From contig JASSKH010000001.1 in NCBI GenBank assembly GCA_031763025.1, positions 13,419,659 through 13,483,658 of the forward strand: a stretch of 64,000 bases of DNA. Direction: 5' to 3'. Shown one piece after another: positions 55,658 through 64,000 of the stretch. The notes under the pieces were generated by a model. That model was not told the origin of the DNA. It did not search any database and saw nothing but the letters and a program-made list of their open reading frames with translations. Positions within the stretch are counted from its first letter, which is position 1. Each line of letters begins with the position of its first letter. This DNA comes from Macrocystis pyrifera (lineage: Eukaryota > Sar > Phaeophyceae > Laminariales > Laminariaceae). The translations under genes were made by a program, and so were the position numbers.

Positions 55658-55767
55658 TATTGCGGGGGACCATAGTAAATACGACCAAATATTGTTAGTA
55701 AAAATAGGTAAATATATAGGTTTTGTGTGTACCGTAGGTCGTATTAACTATGGTCCCCCGTAATACC
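55658..55767 (+). mobile_element. MITE-A copy 15
   Basis: Ends CTATTGCGGGGGACC and GGTCCCCCGTAATAC; intergenic between ATG5 and the TLDc gene. Confidence 0.9.
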
Positions 55768-55996
55768 CGTTTCCAGTTAATGTCATGACAATCTTGTTGG
55801 GAACTGGAAACAGTTCGTACCGGAATTTTGTTCTATCGGCATTAATTTATTTCAATAGTTGCAAACAAAAAAGAGCCGATATTCGTTTGCGTATGGTTCC
55901 AAGTGGTTTACGGGAGTATAAATGACGCCCATTACATCGCCAAAACTAGCCTCCCCGGCGGTCCCAAGCGCGACATGCAGCCTAGAGTGAGGGCGG

Positions 55997-56024
55997 GGGG
56001 GGGGGGGGGGGGGGGGGGGGGGGT
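55997..56024. repeat. Poly(G) run
   Basis: G27 or close within an open frame of no known family. Confidence 0.92.
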
Positions 56025-56149
56025 GACAACACGCGCTCCCGCTGGCTATGTGGAGCCCTGGTTCTACCTCCACTCCACTCCTACACAGCCGTCCTCGTAC
56101 GCCACTGCCAACCCCCTCGCGTTGCAAACGCAGCCGGTACCACCTACAC

Positions 56150-56310
56150 ACACCGCTCCGTCAATTGTCGAAATGGCTCTTAGACAAGGCAAGCAACAAA
56201 AGAGTACCCCCGCCCCCCCGCTGGCCCCCCCTGCTCCTCCTCGAACGGGATGCGTGGTCAATGGTCCAATAACTAAGGCGAGCAACAAACGAGTCCCCCC
56301 CCCCCCCCCC
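56150..56310 (+). mobile_element. LINE L family, two successive tail copies with poly(C)
   Basis: GGCAAGCAACAAAAGAGTAC plus C-rich at 56,187-56,221, then CGAACGGGATGCGTGGTCAA, TGGTCCAATAACTAAGGCGA, GCAACAAACGAGT and C-only to 56,310. Confidence 0.78.
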
Positions 56311-56319
56311 TATATTTTA

Positions 56320-56832
56320 TACCTGGTATATATACTGTAGGTTGGGTTGGCGTCGGTTGGAGACGACGCTGTAAAACACGCCTCTCACTGCGTGAGCTAC
56401 ACTGCCAGGGTACCGTTTTTTTTTTTTGGCGGTTACCACGGCTGGCGGTCAAGTTAGATCATTTTTGTGCGGGGAGAACCTTTACTCCGCACAAGGGGGA
56501 TGATCGTAATACGTAACCAGGTAGCGTGTATATGGAGAGGCACCCACGAGACAGTTACATAGTAAACCCATCGCTGTCTCTGGAAGTGGCCACACCAGAA
56601 ATTAAATCAATTCATTGATGCTGTCATCCATATGCAAGAAAATCCGCCTCTAAAGCGGTTCTTAGTAGGATGCAGCTCACCCTTCATGCGACTCGCCCAA
56701 CACCTCACGGCGCTTCGCGCTTGGTGCAGGCAATGTCTGCCTGGCCGGTGAAAACCCGACGCGCTCCGTCCCGGCATTGTAGGGATGCGAGGGTCTATGG
56801 TCATACGACTATGGCCATGCATGACAATGAGT

Positions 56833-56895
<63 letters not shown>
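56320..56895 (+). mobile_element. SINE-like S family, full-length copy with C62 tail
   Basis: Co-linear with 46,515-47,040. It starts TACCTGGTATATATACTGTA directly after an L-family C tail and ends GACAATGAGTA followed by 62 C. The long pure tail suggests recent insertion, though homopolymer length may be unreliable. Confidence 0.88.
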
Positions 56896-56898
<3 letters not shown>

Positions 56899-56945
56899 CC
56901 TCCCCCTACGACTACGGCCAGGTATGATATCGAGTACACCCCCTG
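56896..56945 (+). mobile_element. SINE-like S family, tail fragment
   Basis: ACGACTACGGCCAGGTATGA then GAGTACACCCCC. Confidence 0.7.
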
Positions 56946-57519
56946 ACCAAACATGCTATTCAGAGATCACAGTTTGACCCCCTTTGCGCCTTTCAGAAGA
57001 GACCACCTACCAAAGCAGTACTAGCCTAATCAGTGACATCACCGCTGGCTTGAGTATCAGGCTGTATACGCAGTATGAACAGGTTTTATCTCAAAAAAAG
57101 CAACACCGTCTAGACAGAAAAATTGCTGTAGTATAGGCAAGGCACACCAGAAGAGACCTTGAACGCGCGTACCACAACGACCGGTCTCCTCGTACCCTAC
57201 CCCTATTTATATATTCCCCTCAGCGCGGCGCGGCGCGGCGCGCTTGCTCGCCATTTAACAAAGCTCAATCATCACCTCCAACCAACGTCGCGTCCCGCAA
57301 GCGGGTGGGCATGCTCGCCGCGGCGGCCCCTCTGTATACGTAGATACACCTTTCAAGGCTCCCCTGCTCTGGCCTCCCAAAAATATCGGACTGTCAGACT
57401 ACCAGAACATTCGTTGCAGCAGGATATAGGAGTATCAAGATGTCGAATTATCAAAATATCGAAGAATCTAGCTATCAACCTATCAAAATCTCCACTTTAT
57501 CGAAAATATCCGAAAAGAA

Positions 57520-57546
57520 AATGAAAAAAAAAAAAAAAAAAAAAAA
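57520..57546. repeat. Poly(A) run
   Basis: A-only run of more than 20. Confidence 0.9.
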
Positions 57547-57688
57547 CACGTGAAACGGGCGAGGACAAGCACGAGGCGGTATTTTTTCATCACCCCGCCC
57601 GTCCAGATTAGAGCTGCAGCGGGGTGCACATGCCCCAGCCGTCGTGCGAGAGTCACGAAAGATAGGCGTCTCTACCAACAAGGTCCGG

Positions 57689-57785
57689 CGGGGGGGGGGG
57701 GGGGGGGTGTACTTGATGTCATGCATGGCTATGGTCGTATGACCATATACCCTCGCATCCTCAAGTACAATGCCGGGACCGAGGG
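57689..57785 (-). mobile_element. SINE-like S family, tail copy
   Basis: In complement: CCCGGCATTGTACTTGAGGA, GGGTATATGGTCATACGACC, ATAGCCATGCATGACATCAA, GTACACC and C run. Confidence 0.82.
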
Positions 57786-58168
57786 GGGGAACACTGGAAC
57801 AATTAAGCGCTGCAGCGCCGCCGTCAGCTTGGTGTTGAGGGCAAGCTGAAGGTGGACGGCCAGCGGTCGGTGCTTTTTTTTGCTGCTCCCCTCCGCACGC
57901 TGTACGCCAACCTTCGCCGGAGAAACGAAGGAGCACAAAACGAACTGGTGGCCGAACGAACCAACCGCTCATGTACGATGCAGCACTACTAGCTAGTGCC
58001 AGGATAATGCTGCTGGATACCGGCATCGTCCTGCCGTACCAGTGCTATACTAGAGTGGGTAGAGTGCTGTATGCGATCTTATTCCTCCACTACACTGTGC
58101 GTTGTATGCACCAGAGCGCTCCGTGCTGGCACTGTGAGGGATGCGCGATGTTTGGAGGAAATAAAAGA

Positions 58169-58288
58169 TCAAGACTGGCCCTGGCGCCGGTCTTCGTTAG
58201 CATTGTAGTGCCCTCCCCCCCCGCCGAACGTCTTTCCCAGTAGGAACTCCTTGTCGAACGAGTTCGTCGCGAACTTGGACTTGTCCAC
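58169..58288 (-). CDS. TLDc gene last exon and stop
   Basis: The exon follows an ATTCAG acceptor and has 40 codons including TGA. It reads VDKSKFATNSFDKEFLLGKT, then FGGGGGHYNANEDRRQGQS. The FDKEFLLGKT block is a familiar tail of plant and algal TLDc proteins. The glycine run comes from G8 on the coding strand, a site prone to length change. Confidence 0.82.
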   Translation of the reverse strand: MDKSKFATNSFDKEFLLGKTFGGGGGHYNANEDRRQGQS

Positions 58289-61200
58289 CTGAATTATTCA
58301 AAAAAAACAACGGAATGGAAAGAAAAGAAATGAAAATGAAAATACAACGGCGAACGGGCGAGCGGGGCGGTCTCTCGGATATCGCAATCGGTTGTTCCGA
58401 TGACGTGTTGGATATCGTATCGGTTGCTTCGATAGTGTGTTGGATATCGTATCGATTGGTGGACATCATATCGATCACTACGATTTTGATAATGTATAGG
58501 TGTTGGATATTGCGTCGATTGTTGCGATTAAGCTAGTTGGGATGAGGATCTTGTAACCTGTTTCCTACCAGTGTAGGTGGAGAAAAGTGACCAAAATGAC
58601 GTTTTTAACCCCAACTATTCTTGGGTTTGGTTAGTAAACGGAGCAAGTTCTGGTTGGTTAGCGCCTTCGTTCGTATTCACAAATTTAACCAATCAGCTCC
58701 TCGCGTTTCTCGGTTTCAAAAATATTAGTGCAACCCAAAGAACCCAACCAAATGGGATTATCGCAAAAAATATCCTGACATCTCCTGGTATATATAGGTG
58801 GGAAGAAAACTCGACCGATCGAAAAGCAACCGTCTGACCCACCTGTCTCGCTTGGTTGATCTGCTGCGCAGTCAGCTTCCTCTGCTTCTCCCTGGCTTCC
58901 AACGCCTCCCCCAGCGCCTCTTCGCCGCCCACTCCCCAAACCTGCCGGGGTACAAACACACAGACACAGTACAACAACCCATGACACACACGGGAAATGT
59001 CAAGAGTATGGACACACGCAAATCGTGGCGCACACGATCATGGACACATGCACGACGCATGGGCGCACACACAAGTCATGGACACACGTGTACACAAGCA
59101 ATGGACACGAGGCGTTCGTTCTACGATAAGAGGCTCACCCTATTTTTTCTGAGGCTCCTCACATGACCTTAAGGAGCTCCACACCTCACCCGAAAACTGA
59201 CTTGCTGCAAAAAAAATCAAATCGCATCCCGATGAACAATCAATCCCATGGCCCAAGCATACAAAAACGTCATTTTTTCGAAACAAGATTGGCATCATCC
59301 CGACAATTTTGGGTCAAGGAGCCCCGTCATTCAGAAAAAAAATATCGGAAAAGTGCTATTACGGAGGACCATAGTAAATATGACCAAATATTGTTGGCCA
59401 AAATAGGTAAATATATAGGTTTTTATGTACATCATAGGTCCTATAAACTATGGACCCCCGTAATACCTCTATCGTAGAACGCGTCAAACAGTATGAAAAC
59501 ATCGTGGACCCACGCATCAACCGCGGACGCCCGCACGAATCACGGACACACAACACGAACACAAAAAACTAAATTACAGTAAGCTGAACGAAACTAAACA
59601 GGAGAAACACCGCCAGCACCAACACCACCAACATCGGCACCCATAACAACAGCACACCAGCATGGACACAAAAACTAAACTGAACTAAACTAACCCCACA
59701 CCGATAACAACAACAACAACAACAACAGCAACAACAACCCGACATCAAAACATGCGCGCAGATATGTGTACGCGTGCGTATTGTACGCCTCGCCCTCCAC
59801 TCGCCACCAAAGCCTGATATTGCGCACGTACAGCAGTAGTGTAGTAACCGCATCCCCTTCCAGGGCAAACAGCTTAGAATTCGAGCAGCTAGCCTCCGAA
59901 ACGGGCGTGCAGTTTTTGCCCCCTAAAGGATTCAATGTTTCAATCCTAAAGGCCGTTATATTGTACCAGGTATAGCATTCAGAGTGCTACTGCTGTAGTT
60001 CTGCGGTTGAGGAGGCCCAAAAAACTACTATGTACGGGGGACCACAGGTATTAGGACCTACGGTACACACAAACACTCCTATTTCTATATTTTGACCAAC
60101 AATGTTTGGTCCTATTTACTATGGCCCCCCGAAGTAGAGCACAGTAATACCTACCGCCTGCCGTGAAAAGGCAACAAAACCATGAAACAACATTTGGGAT
60201 CGGAATGTCCGTAACATCGTATCGCGGAGAGAGGCGGTCTCTGTGTTTTCTCTCTCCCGTACGAAGCTCGTAAGCACACGAGCCGGTCGAGAACAAAAAA
60301 ATACCTTGAGACCATGCCAAGGTCTACTGGCGCGCAGGGGGAGGCCTCGTCCAATCAAATACTTCCGTGAAATTATCCCACGCTAAAGAGAGATAATATG
60401 TGCGGTGACATGGCCCGACAGCAACAAAATACCCAATATTTACGCAAGGTGTTTCAGAAAATATGTTTCTTCCAAACGAATTTCAGGCTGGCATTTTTCA
60501 GTACCATTCAATAAGTTACAGGTAGGCCTATGGTACATGGGCCTTTGTACTCAGAGAAGAACGCCAGTAAAAACTCCTACACAACAGCCTTCAAGAGCCC
60601 ATACATATACTCAAGTATAGGCTCATACAAATAGTCAGCATCTCAATATGCCGCGAGCCTTAGCTAACACAGGAGATTGAAGTTCTCAACTGCTGTCGCG
60701 GACTGTATGCCTTTTGCCCTCGCTCACCTCTAGCACGTCAACCTCGAACCTGCGGGAGGAATGAGGGCAGAGCTCTCCACGCTCGAACGTCAGGCAGGCG
60801 CTCCTCCCCACGCACGTGCCGTCCAGAGCCTCGGGCAAGAAGAAACGAAACGCGTCCGTCGAGCCCCCCATCCCGATGCCGTGGGGTAGGCTGAAGCCCT
60901 TCAGGTTCAGGTACTGGAAGTGACCGTCGCTGCTCGTGCCGCCGACAAGGTTATGGTCAAGGCCCAGGTCAAGGGGTTAAGGTCAAGATCGAAGCCAAGG
61001 TCAAGGTCAAGGTCAAGGTCAGATTCAAGGTTAAGGTCAACGTCAATGTCAAGGCCAAGGTCAAGGTCAACGTCAATGCCAAGGTCAAAACCAAAGCCAA
61101 GGCCAGATTTCAAGGTCACGGCTAAGGCCAAGGTGGACCTCAACGCCAAGGTCAGATTCAAGGTCAACGTCAAGGCCAAAGTCAAGGTCGGAGTCAAGGT

Positions 61201-62731
61201 CAAGGTCAGAGTCAAGGCCAAGGTCGAGGTCAAGGTCAAGGCCGTGGTCAAGGTCAACAGCAAGGCCAAGGCCGGGGTCAGCGCCAAGGTCAGAGTCATT
61301 GCCGAGGTCAGAGTCAAAGTCAACGTCGAGGGTACAGTTTCATGTCTTCCTCAAAAATCAGCTTACGGGTGGCTTATTGATGACTCGCTAATAGTATAGA
61401 GCTCCTGCACTGAGAAGCCCCAGAAGGCAACAAAAAAAAAGTGCCAGGTATAGGTGCACCCACCCCCTATATCACGGAACGACATAACCGGGCATCACCT
61501 CGCTATCTTCGCCGGAATGACCTTGAAGTCTGGGTCGAGGCGCATAAGGAACGACCCCTCGCCGCCGTAGAAGGAGTTGCTCTCTTTCCAGGCGGAATCG
61601 GCACAGGCACCCCACACGGCCCCGGACTCCCTCTCCCTTATCAAGATCACGGTGGGGCCTCCGTACCCCACGAGCTTGAACACTATCCTGTGAAGGTGGC
61701 GGGGGGGGGGGGGGGGGGAGGGGGGTTGGTCGGTGATCATTGATGTGAGGTGTTTTTCGGGGGTTGGTGATAGTGATAGTGATAGTGATAGTGGTGGTAT
61801 TGGTGGTATTGGTGGTATTGGTGGTAGTGGTGGGTGGTGGTGGTGGTGGTGGTGGTGGTGGTTGTTTTGGTGATCTGCGTAAGGAGGTAAAGCTAAACGT
61901 TCTCCGGCATGCACATACCATAAAACCGAATCCGCACAGAAAACTTGTGTGGCGAAGCACGTACGGACGCAACCGAGGCCCCGACAGGTACGTTGCTCCA
62001 CACACACGGGGGCACCCGCAGCAGCATGCTATTAGTACTAGCACTGGTAGCACTATTATTTGATAGTATGCTCCCCCCCGCACCAAAAATCTCAGATGAT
62101 GCCATAAATGAAAGCTATCAGCACAAAATATCTAACGTAGGCCTGTATTCCATCCACGTATATTTCGATGTTAATATTATTATTATTGTTATTGGTACGG
62201 TTTTGGGCACTATTTTTTACTATTAACATTATTACCATCCTCATTCTGTTTATTATTGTTAGTAGTAGTAGTAATAATAATAGTAGTAGTATTATTATGA
62301 TTAATGCGGTTGTTATTATTGTAGTATTGTTACTATTTTATTGGCCCTTTGTTTCTCCCTCCCCCTCGTATTGTAGTCGTAACTCAGATCAACCATTGGG
62401 ACACACAGCAGGCTCTCCTCCCCCCCCCACCACCACCGTTCGTGCCTCCACTTTTTTCGCGAGAAAAACATATTATACCAGCCATTGCTTCCCTCGTCGA
62501 CTGGCGTCTTGTAGTCCAATTGATGCGGGTCCTACCCTTGCCTGTTGAAAGACATGCCGTCCTCTTCGCTGTTGTAGATCCTCATCCACGGACCCTGCAG
62601 GGCCTTGGTCGAGAGCGCCAGCCCGAACAGCTCCGCCGGGTAGGTTTCGAGTAGGAAGGAGGGCTGCTGCGGCCGGGGGGGCGAGAACACGGCCAGCGAC
62701 CGCGGCAGGCTCGCCGCCGAGCACGGCAGAG
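58169..62731 (-). CDS. TLDc-domain (OXR1-like) protein, 5'-incomplete, five exons
   Basis: TLDc proteins protect against oxidative stress and several bind and disassemble the V-ATPase. The five exons join in frame as RIYNSEEDGMSFNR | IVFKLVGYGGP..IRE..FYGGEGSFLMRLDPDFKV | HFQYLNLKGFSLPHGIGMGG..FEVDVLE | VWGVGGEEAL | VDKSKF..FDKEFLLGKTFG. These are the TLDc hallmarks: DGxSFN at the start, SFYGxxxSFL in the middle, the GxGxGG glycine motif, FEVDxxEVWG at the end, then a basic coiled segment and FDKEFLLGKT. About 264 residues are visible. Earlier exons must lie upstream of 62,731 or beyond the window. The gene converges on ATG5, whose stop is about 5.6 kb away. The family call is firm; the subtype is not. 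Confidence 0.88.
58843..58941 (-). CDS. TLDc gene exon (VWG and coiled segment)
   Basis: This 33-codon exon lies between a GGCAG acceptor and a CAG|GTGGGT donor. It completes FEVDVLE with VWGVGGEEALGEALEA and continues REKQRKLTAQQINQARQ, a charged, probably helical segment that follows TLDc in algal and plant relatives. The phase is 0 on both sides. The preceding intron (about 1.8 kb) contains two MITE copies. Confidence 0.83.
59140..59345. repeat. Dispersed repeat R2, second copy
   Basis: Inverted match to 22,541-22,735 (ACCCGAAAACTGACTTGC, CCCATGGCCCAAGC, GGAGCCCCGTCATTC), ending at a MITE-A copy. Confidence 0.75.
59356..59466 (+). mobile_element. MITE-A copy 16 (TLDc intron)
   Basis: Complete; its left flank is the inverted counterpart of the flank of copy 7. 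Confidence 0.9.
60028..60137 (-). mobile_element. MITE-A copy 17 (TLDc intron)
   Basis: Left end TGTACGGGGGACC, right end degraded (CCCCCCGAAGTAG). Confidence 0.86.
60728..60929 (-). CDS. TLDc gene exon (glycine motif to FEVDVLE)
   Basis: The first base completes a serine codon; then DGHFQYLNLKGFSLPHG, IGMGGSTDAFRFFLPEALDG and RRFEVDVLE follow, matching the C-terminal half of TLDc. The donor is GAG|GTGAGC, phase 0. The acceptor (GAGCAG) lies directly at the end of a hexanucleotide array that occupies most of the preceding intron. Confidence 0.87.
60945..61335. repeat. GGTCAA hexanucleotide array in a TLDc intron
   Basis: About 60 imperfect units of AAGGTC / AAGGCC / AACGTC. It fills most of the intron and ends about 20 bp from the acceptor of the next exon. 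Long open frames on both strands follow from the period-6 pattern and are not genes. Confidence 0.92.
61499..61687 (-). CDS. TLDc gene exon (central TLDc)
   Basis: The acceptor TTCACAG follows a tract of about 17 C. The exon reads IVFKLVGYGGPTVILIRERE, then WGACADSAWKESNSFYGG and SFLMRLDPDFKVIP, the core of TLDc with its SFYG-x-x-SFL motif. The donor is AG|GTGATG and leaves phase 2. Confidence 0.87.
61699..61862. repeat. G-run, GTGATA and GGT repeats
   Basis: G17 at 61,699-61,717, (GTGATA)4 at about 61,766-61,790, then (TGGTAT) and (GGT)n. Confidence 0.88.
62165..62340. repeat. ATT/AGT trinucleotide-rich stretch
   Basis: (TTA)n, (AGT)n and (AAT)n runs in the TLDc intron. Confidence 0.8.
62542..62731 (-). 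CDS. TLDc gene, first visible exon (start of TLDc domain)
   Basis: It encodes SFLLETYPAELFGLALSTKA and then GPWMRIYNSEEDGMSFNR, the opening of the TLDc domain. The 5' boundary is a probable acceptor (GTGAAG) behind a GT-rich stretch and is uncertain. The 3' end AACAG is followed by GCAAGG, a GC donor with otherwise ideal consensus; it leaves AG, to which the next exon adds G for arginine. Confidence 0.78.
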
Positions 62732-62865
62732 CTTCACGCAACAACAAGCACACACACATAAAATACAAACAAGGGAAGGGGAGGGGGGCAGGAGGAGGCG
62801 CGGGGGGGGGGGGTGGCGGGTCAGAACGAGCGGGGCGGATAAGGTAATAGGGACGCAAGAGTCAG

Positions 62866-62965
62866 CAGGGGGGGGGGGGGGAGTGGGCGGAGGAGCAGGC
62901 GTACTCCTTTGTTACTCGCCCTAGTCATATGACCATTGGCCACGCACCCCTTTCGAGACAGAGCT
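62866..62965 (-). mobile_element. LINE L family, tail copy with poly(C)
   Basis: In complement: CTCTGTCTCGAAAGGGGTGC, GTGGCCAATGGTCATATGAC, TAGGGCGAGTAACAAAGGAG, then a C-rich run. Confidence 0.78.
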
Positions 62966-63174
62966 GGGGGGAGGGGGGTGGAAGGGGGGTAAAAAAAGGA
63001 ATACGGGCGGAGCGGGGGGGGGCTAGGTGCGAAGGTTGTGAAAGGTAAGAGACAACGACTATTCGCGCAATCATGTTCTCATTGAATCGCCGAGACGACC
63101 GATAAGTGGAGTAGAGCAGCTTATGGGAGCTGCACGAAAGCGAGGGGGGCACGGGGACAGGATGGGGGCGGGGG

Positions 63175-63535
63175 GCGGGGGGGTGTACTCATTATCATGC
63201 ATGGCCGTAGGGGTATGGCCATAGCCATAGACCCTCGCATCCCTACAATGCCGGGACGGAGCACGTCGGGTTTTCACCGACCAGGCAGACATTGCTTGCA
63301 ATGCACCAAGCGCGAAGCGAAACGTGAGGTGTTGGGCGAGTCGCATGAAGGTTGAGCTGCATCCTACAAAAAAAACCGCTTTAGAGGCGTATGTTCTAGC
63401 ATGTAGATGGCAGCATCAATGAATGGATCTAATTTCTTGTTTGGCCACTTCCAGAGACAGCAATGGGTTTACCATGTAACTGCCTCGTGGGTGCCTCACC
63501 ATATACTTAGCACACTACGTGATACGATAGACAGG
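63175..63535 (-). mobile_element. SINE-like S family copy
   Basis: In complement from GTATCACGTAGTGTGC through CTGGAAGTGGCCAAACA and AGGATGCAGCTCAACCTTCA to GGCCATGCATGATAATGAGT and C-rich tail. Confidence 0.85.
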
Positions 63536-63779
63536 ATGGGGGGGGGGGGGAGGAGGAAACCCCGCACCTACGGCCCATCATCCGACCAGGCACCTATCAC
63601 TGCGCAAGAACGTGAAACGGAACGATGAACTAATAGACGCGGGTACCCTCGGCGAAGGGCGGTACGGAGACGGGGGGGGAGAGGGAGGAGGGGGGGGGCT
63701 ACAACTTAGGCTGGCCTTGCGGAAAGCACAGAAAACGAAGGGTGCTCCCAAAGAAATCTGGCCAGTCTACCCAAGGGGT

Positions 63780-63935
63780 TGGAAAGCACCACACAACGCC
63801 CCTGTCCCGGCATTGCAAGGATGCGAGGGTCTACCGTCATAGGACTACGGGCATGACATTAGTACCCCCCCCCCAATGAGTACACCCCCCCCCCTCCCCT
63901 CGGCCATGCATGAATATGCGTACCCCTCCGCGCCC
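63780..63935 (+). mobile_element. SINE-like S family, two tail fragments
   Basis: CCCCTGTCCCGGCATTGCAA, GGATGCGAGGGTCTACCGTC, GGGCATGACATTAGTA and C9; then AATGAGTACACC plus C and a second GGCCATGCATGAATATGCGT. Confidence 0.75.
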
Positions 63936-64000
63936 CCCCGCCCCCCCCCCCCCCCCTCGCGCCCCCCCTAGCCACCCCACGCCCCTCCTCCCCTAAGGGA

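Noticed and set aside
57730-57900. - strand frame with HLQLAL and SVPAL recalling a histone H2A tail
   Set aside because: The helix before it is missing and key H2A residues are absent; the resemblance is short and probably chance.
257-60137. Similar peptide (IVNRTYGTHKN) encoded by many MITE-A copies
   Set aside because: It is the same DNA consensus translated; starts, ends and frames are not maintained and the element is too short to encode a protein.
60907-61399. Long open frames on both strands (Thr/Leu and Lys/Val repeats)
   Set aside because: They arise from the hexanucleotide array, whose period of 6 keeps frames open.

Overview
The window reads as nuclear DNA of a multicellular stramenopile, most probably a brown alga. 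This is inferred from a galactose-binding-like exon of a type I know from brown algae, very long repeat-filled introns, abundant CAG/CTG runs and degenerate LINEs of a kind common in those genomes. Gene density is very low. Nothing looks bacterial, organellar or viral.

Two host genes can be reconstructed exon by exon and converge on each other. An ATG5 autophagy gene runs on the + strand from 34,551 to 52,581 in seven recognisable exons; intron 1 is about 8 kb. A TLDc-domain (OXR1-like) gene runs on the - strand from 62,731 (5' end incomplete) to 58,169 in five exons that join in frame, one across a GC-AG intron. A discoidin-like terminal exon lies at 6,664-7,100 (-), and a RING-H2 domain broken by one frameshift at 28,970-29,173 (-).

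Layout: 1-6.6 kb anonymous DNA with a tRNA-like SINE scrap and a MITE; 6.6-7.7 kb the discoidin-like gene end; 8-14.4 kb MITEs and short repeats; 14.4-20.3 kb a GC-rich block with a SINE-like copy and LINE remains; 20-26 kb dispersed and tandem repeats; 26.4-28.6 kb a minisatellite and two LINE fragments; 28.9-29.2 kb the RING-H2 fragment; 31-34.1 kb inverted and direct repeats with a foldback palindrome; 34.5-52.6 kb ATG5 with its introns; 52.6-58.1 kb intergenic retroposon tails; 58.1-62.7 kb the TLDc gene; 62.9-64 kb more retroposon tails.

Mobile DNA dominates. There is a family of about 110-bp MITEs (17 copies), a second 131-bp MITE, a 1.15-kb element with long inverted ends, and most notably a LINE family and a SINE-like family that share the same 3' end and finish in poly(C), up to 62 C. 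A 9-bp palindromic word, TACCWGGTA, occurs 19 times by my count, roughly 40 times chance expectation. Several splice acceptors of the two genes sit just downstream of C-rich or simple-repeat tracts, one of which begins as a LINE tail.
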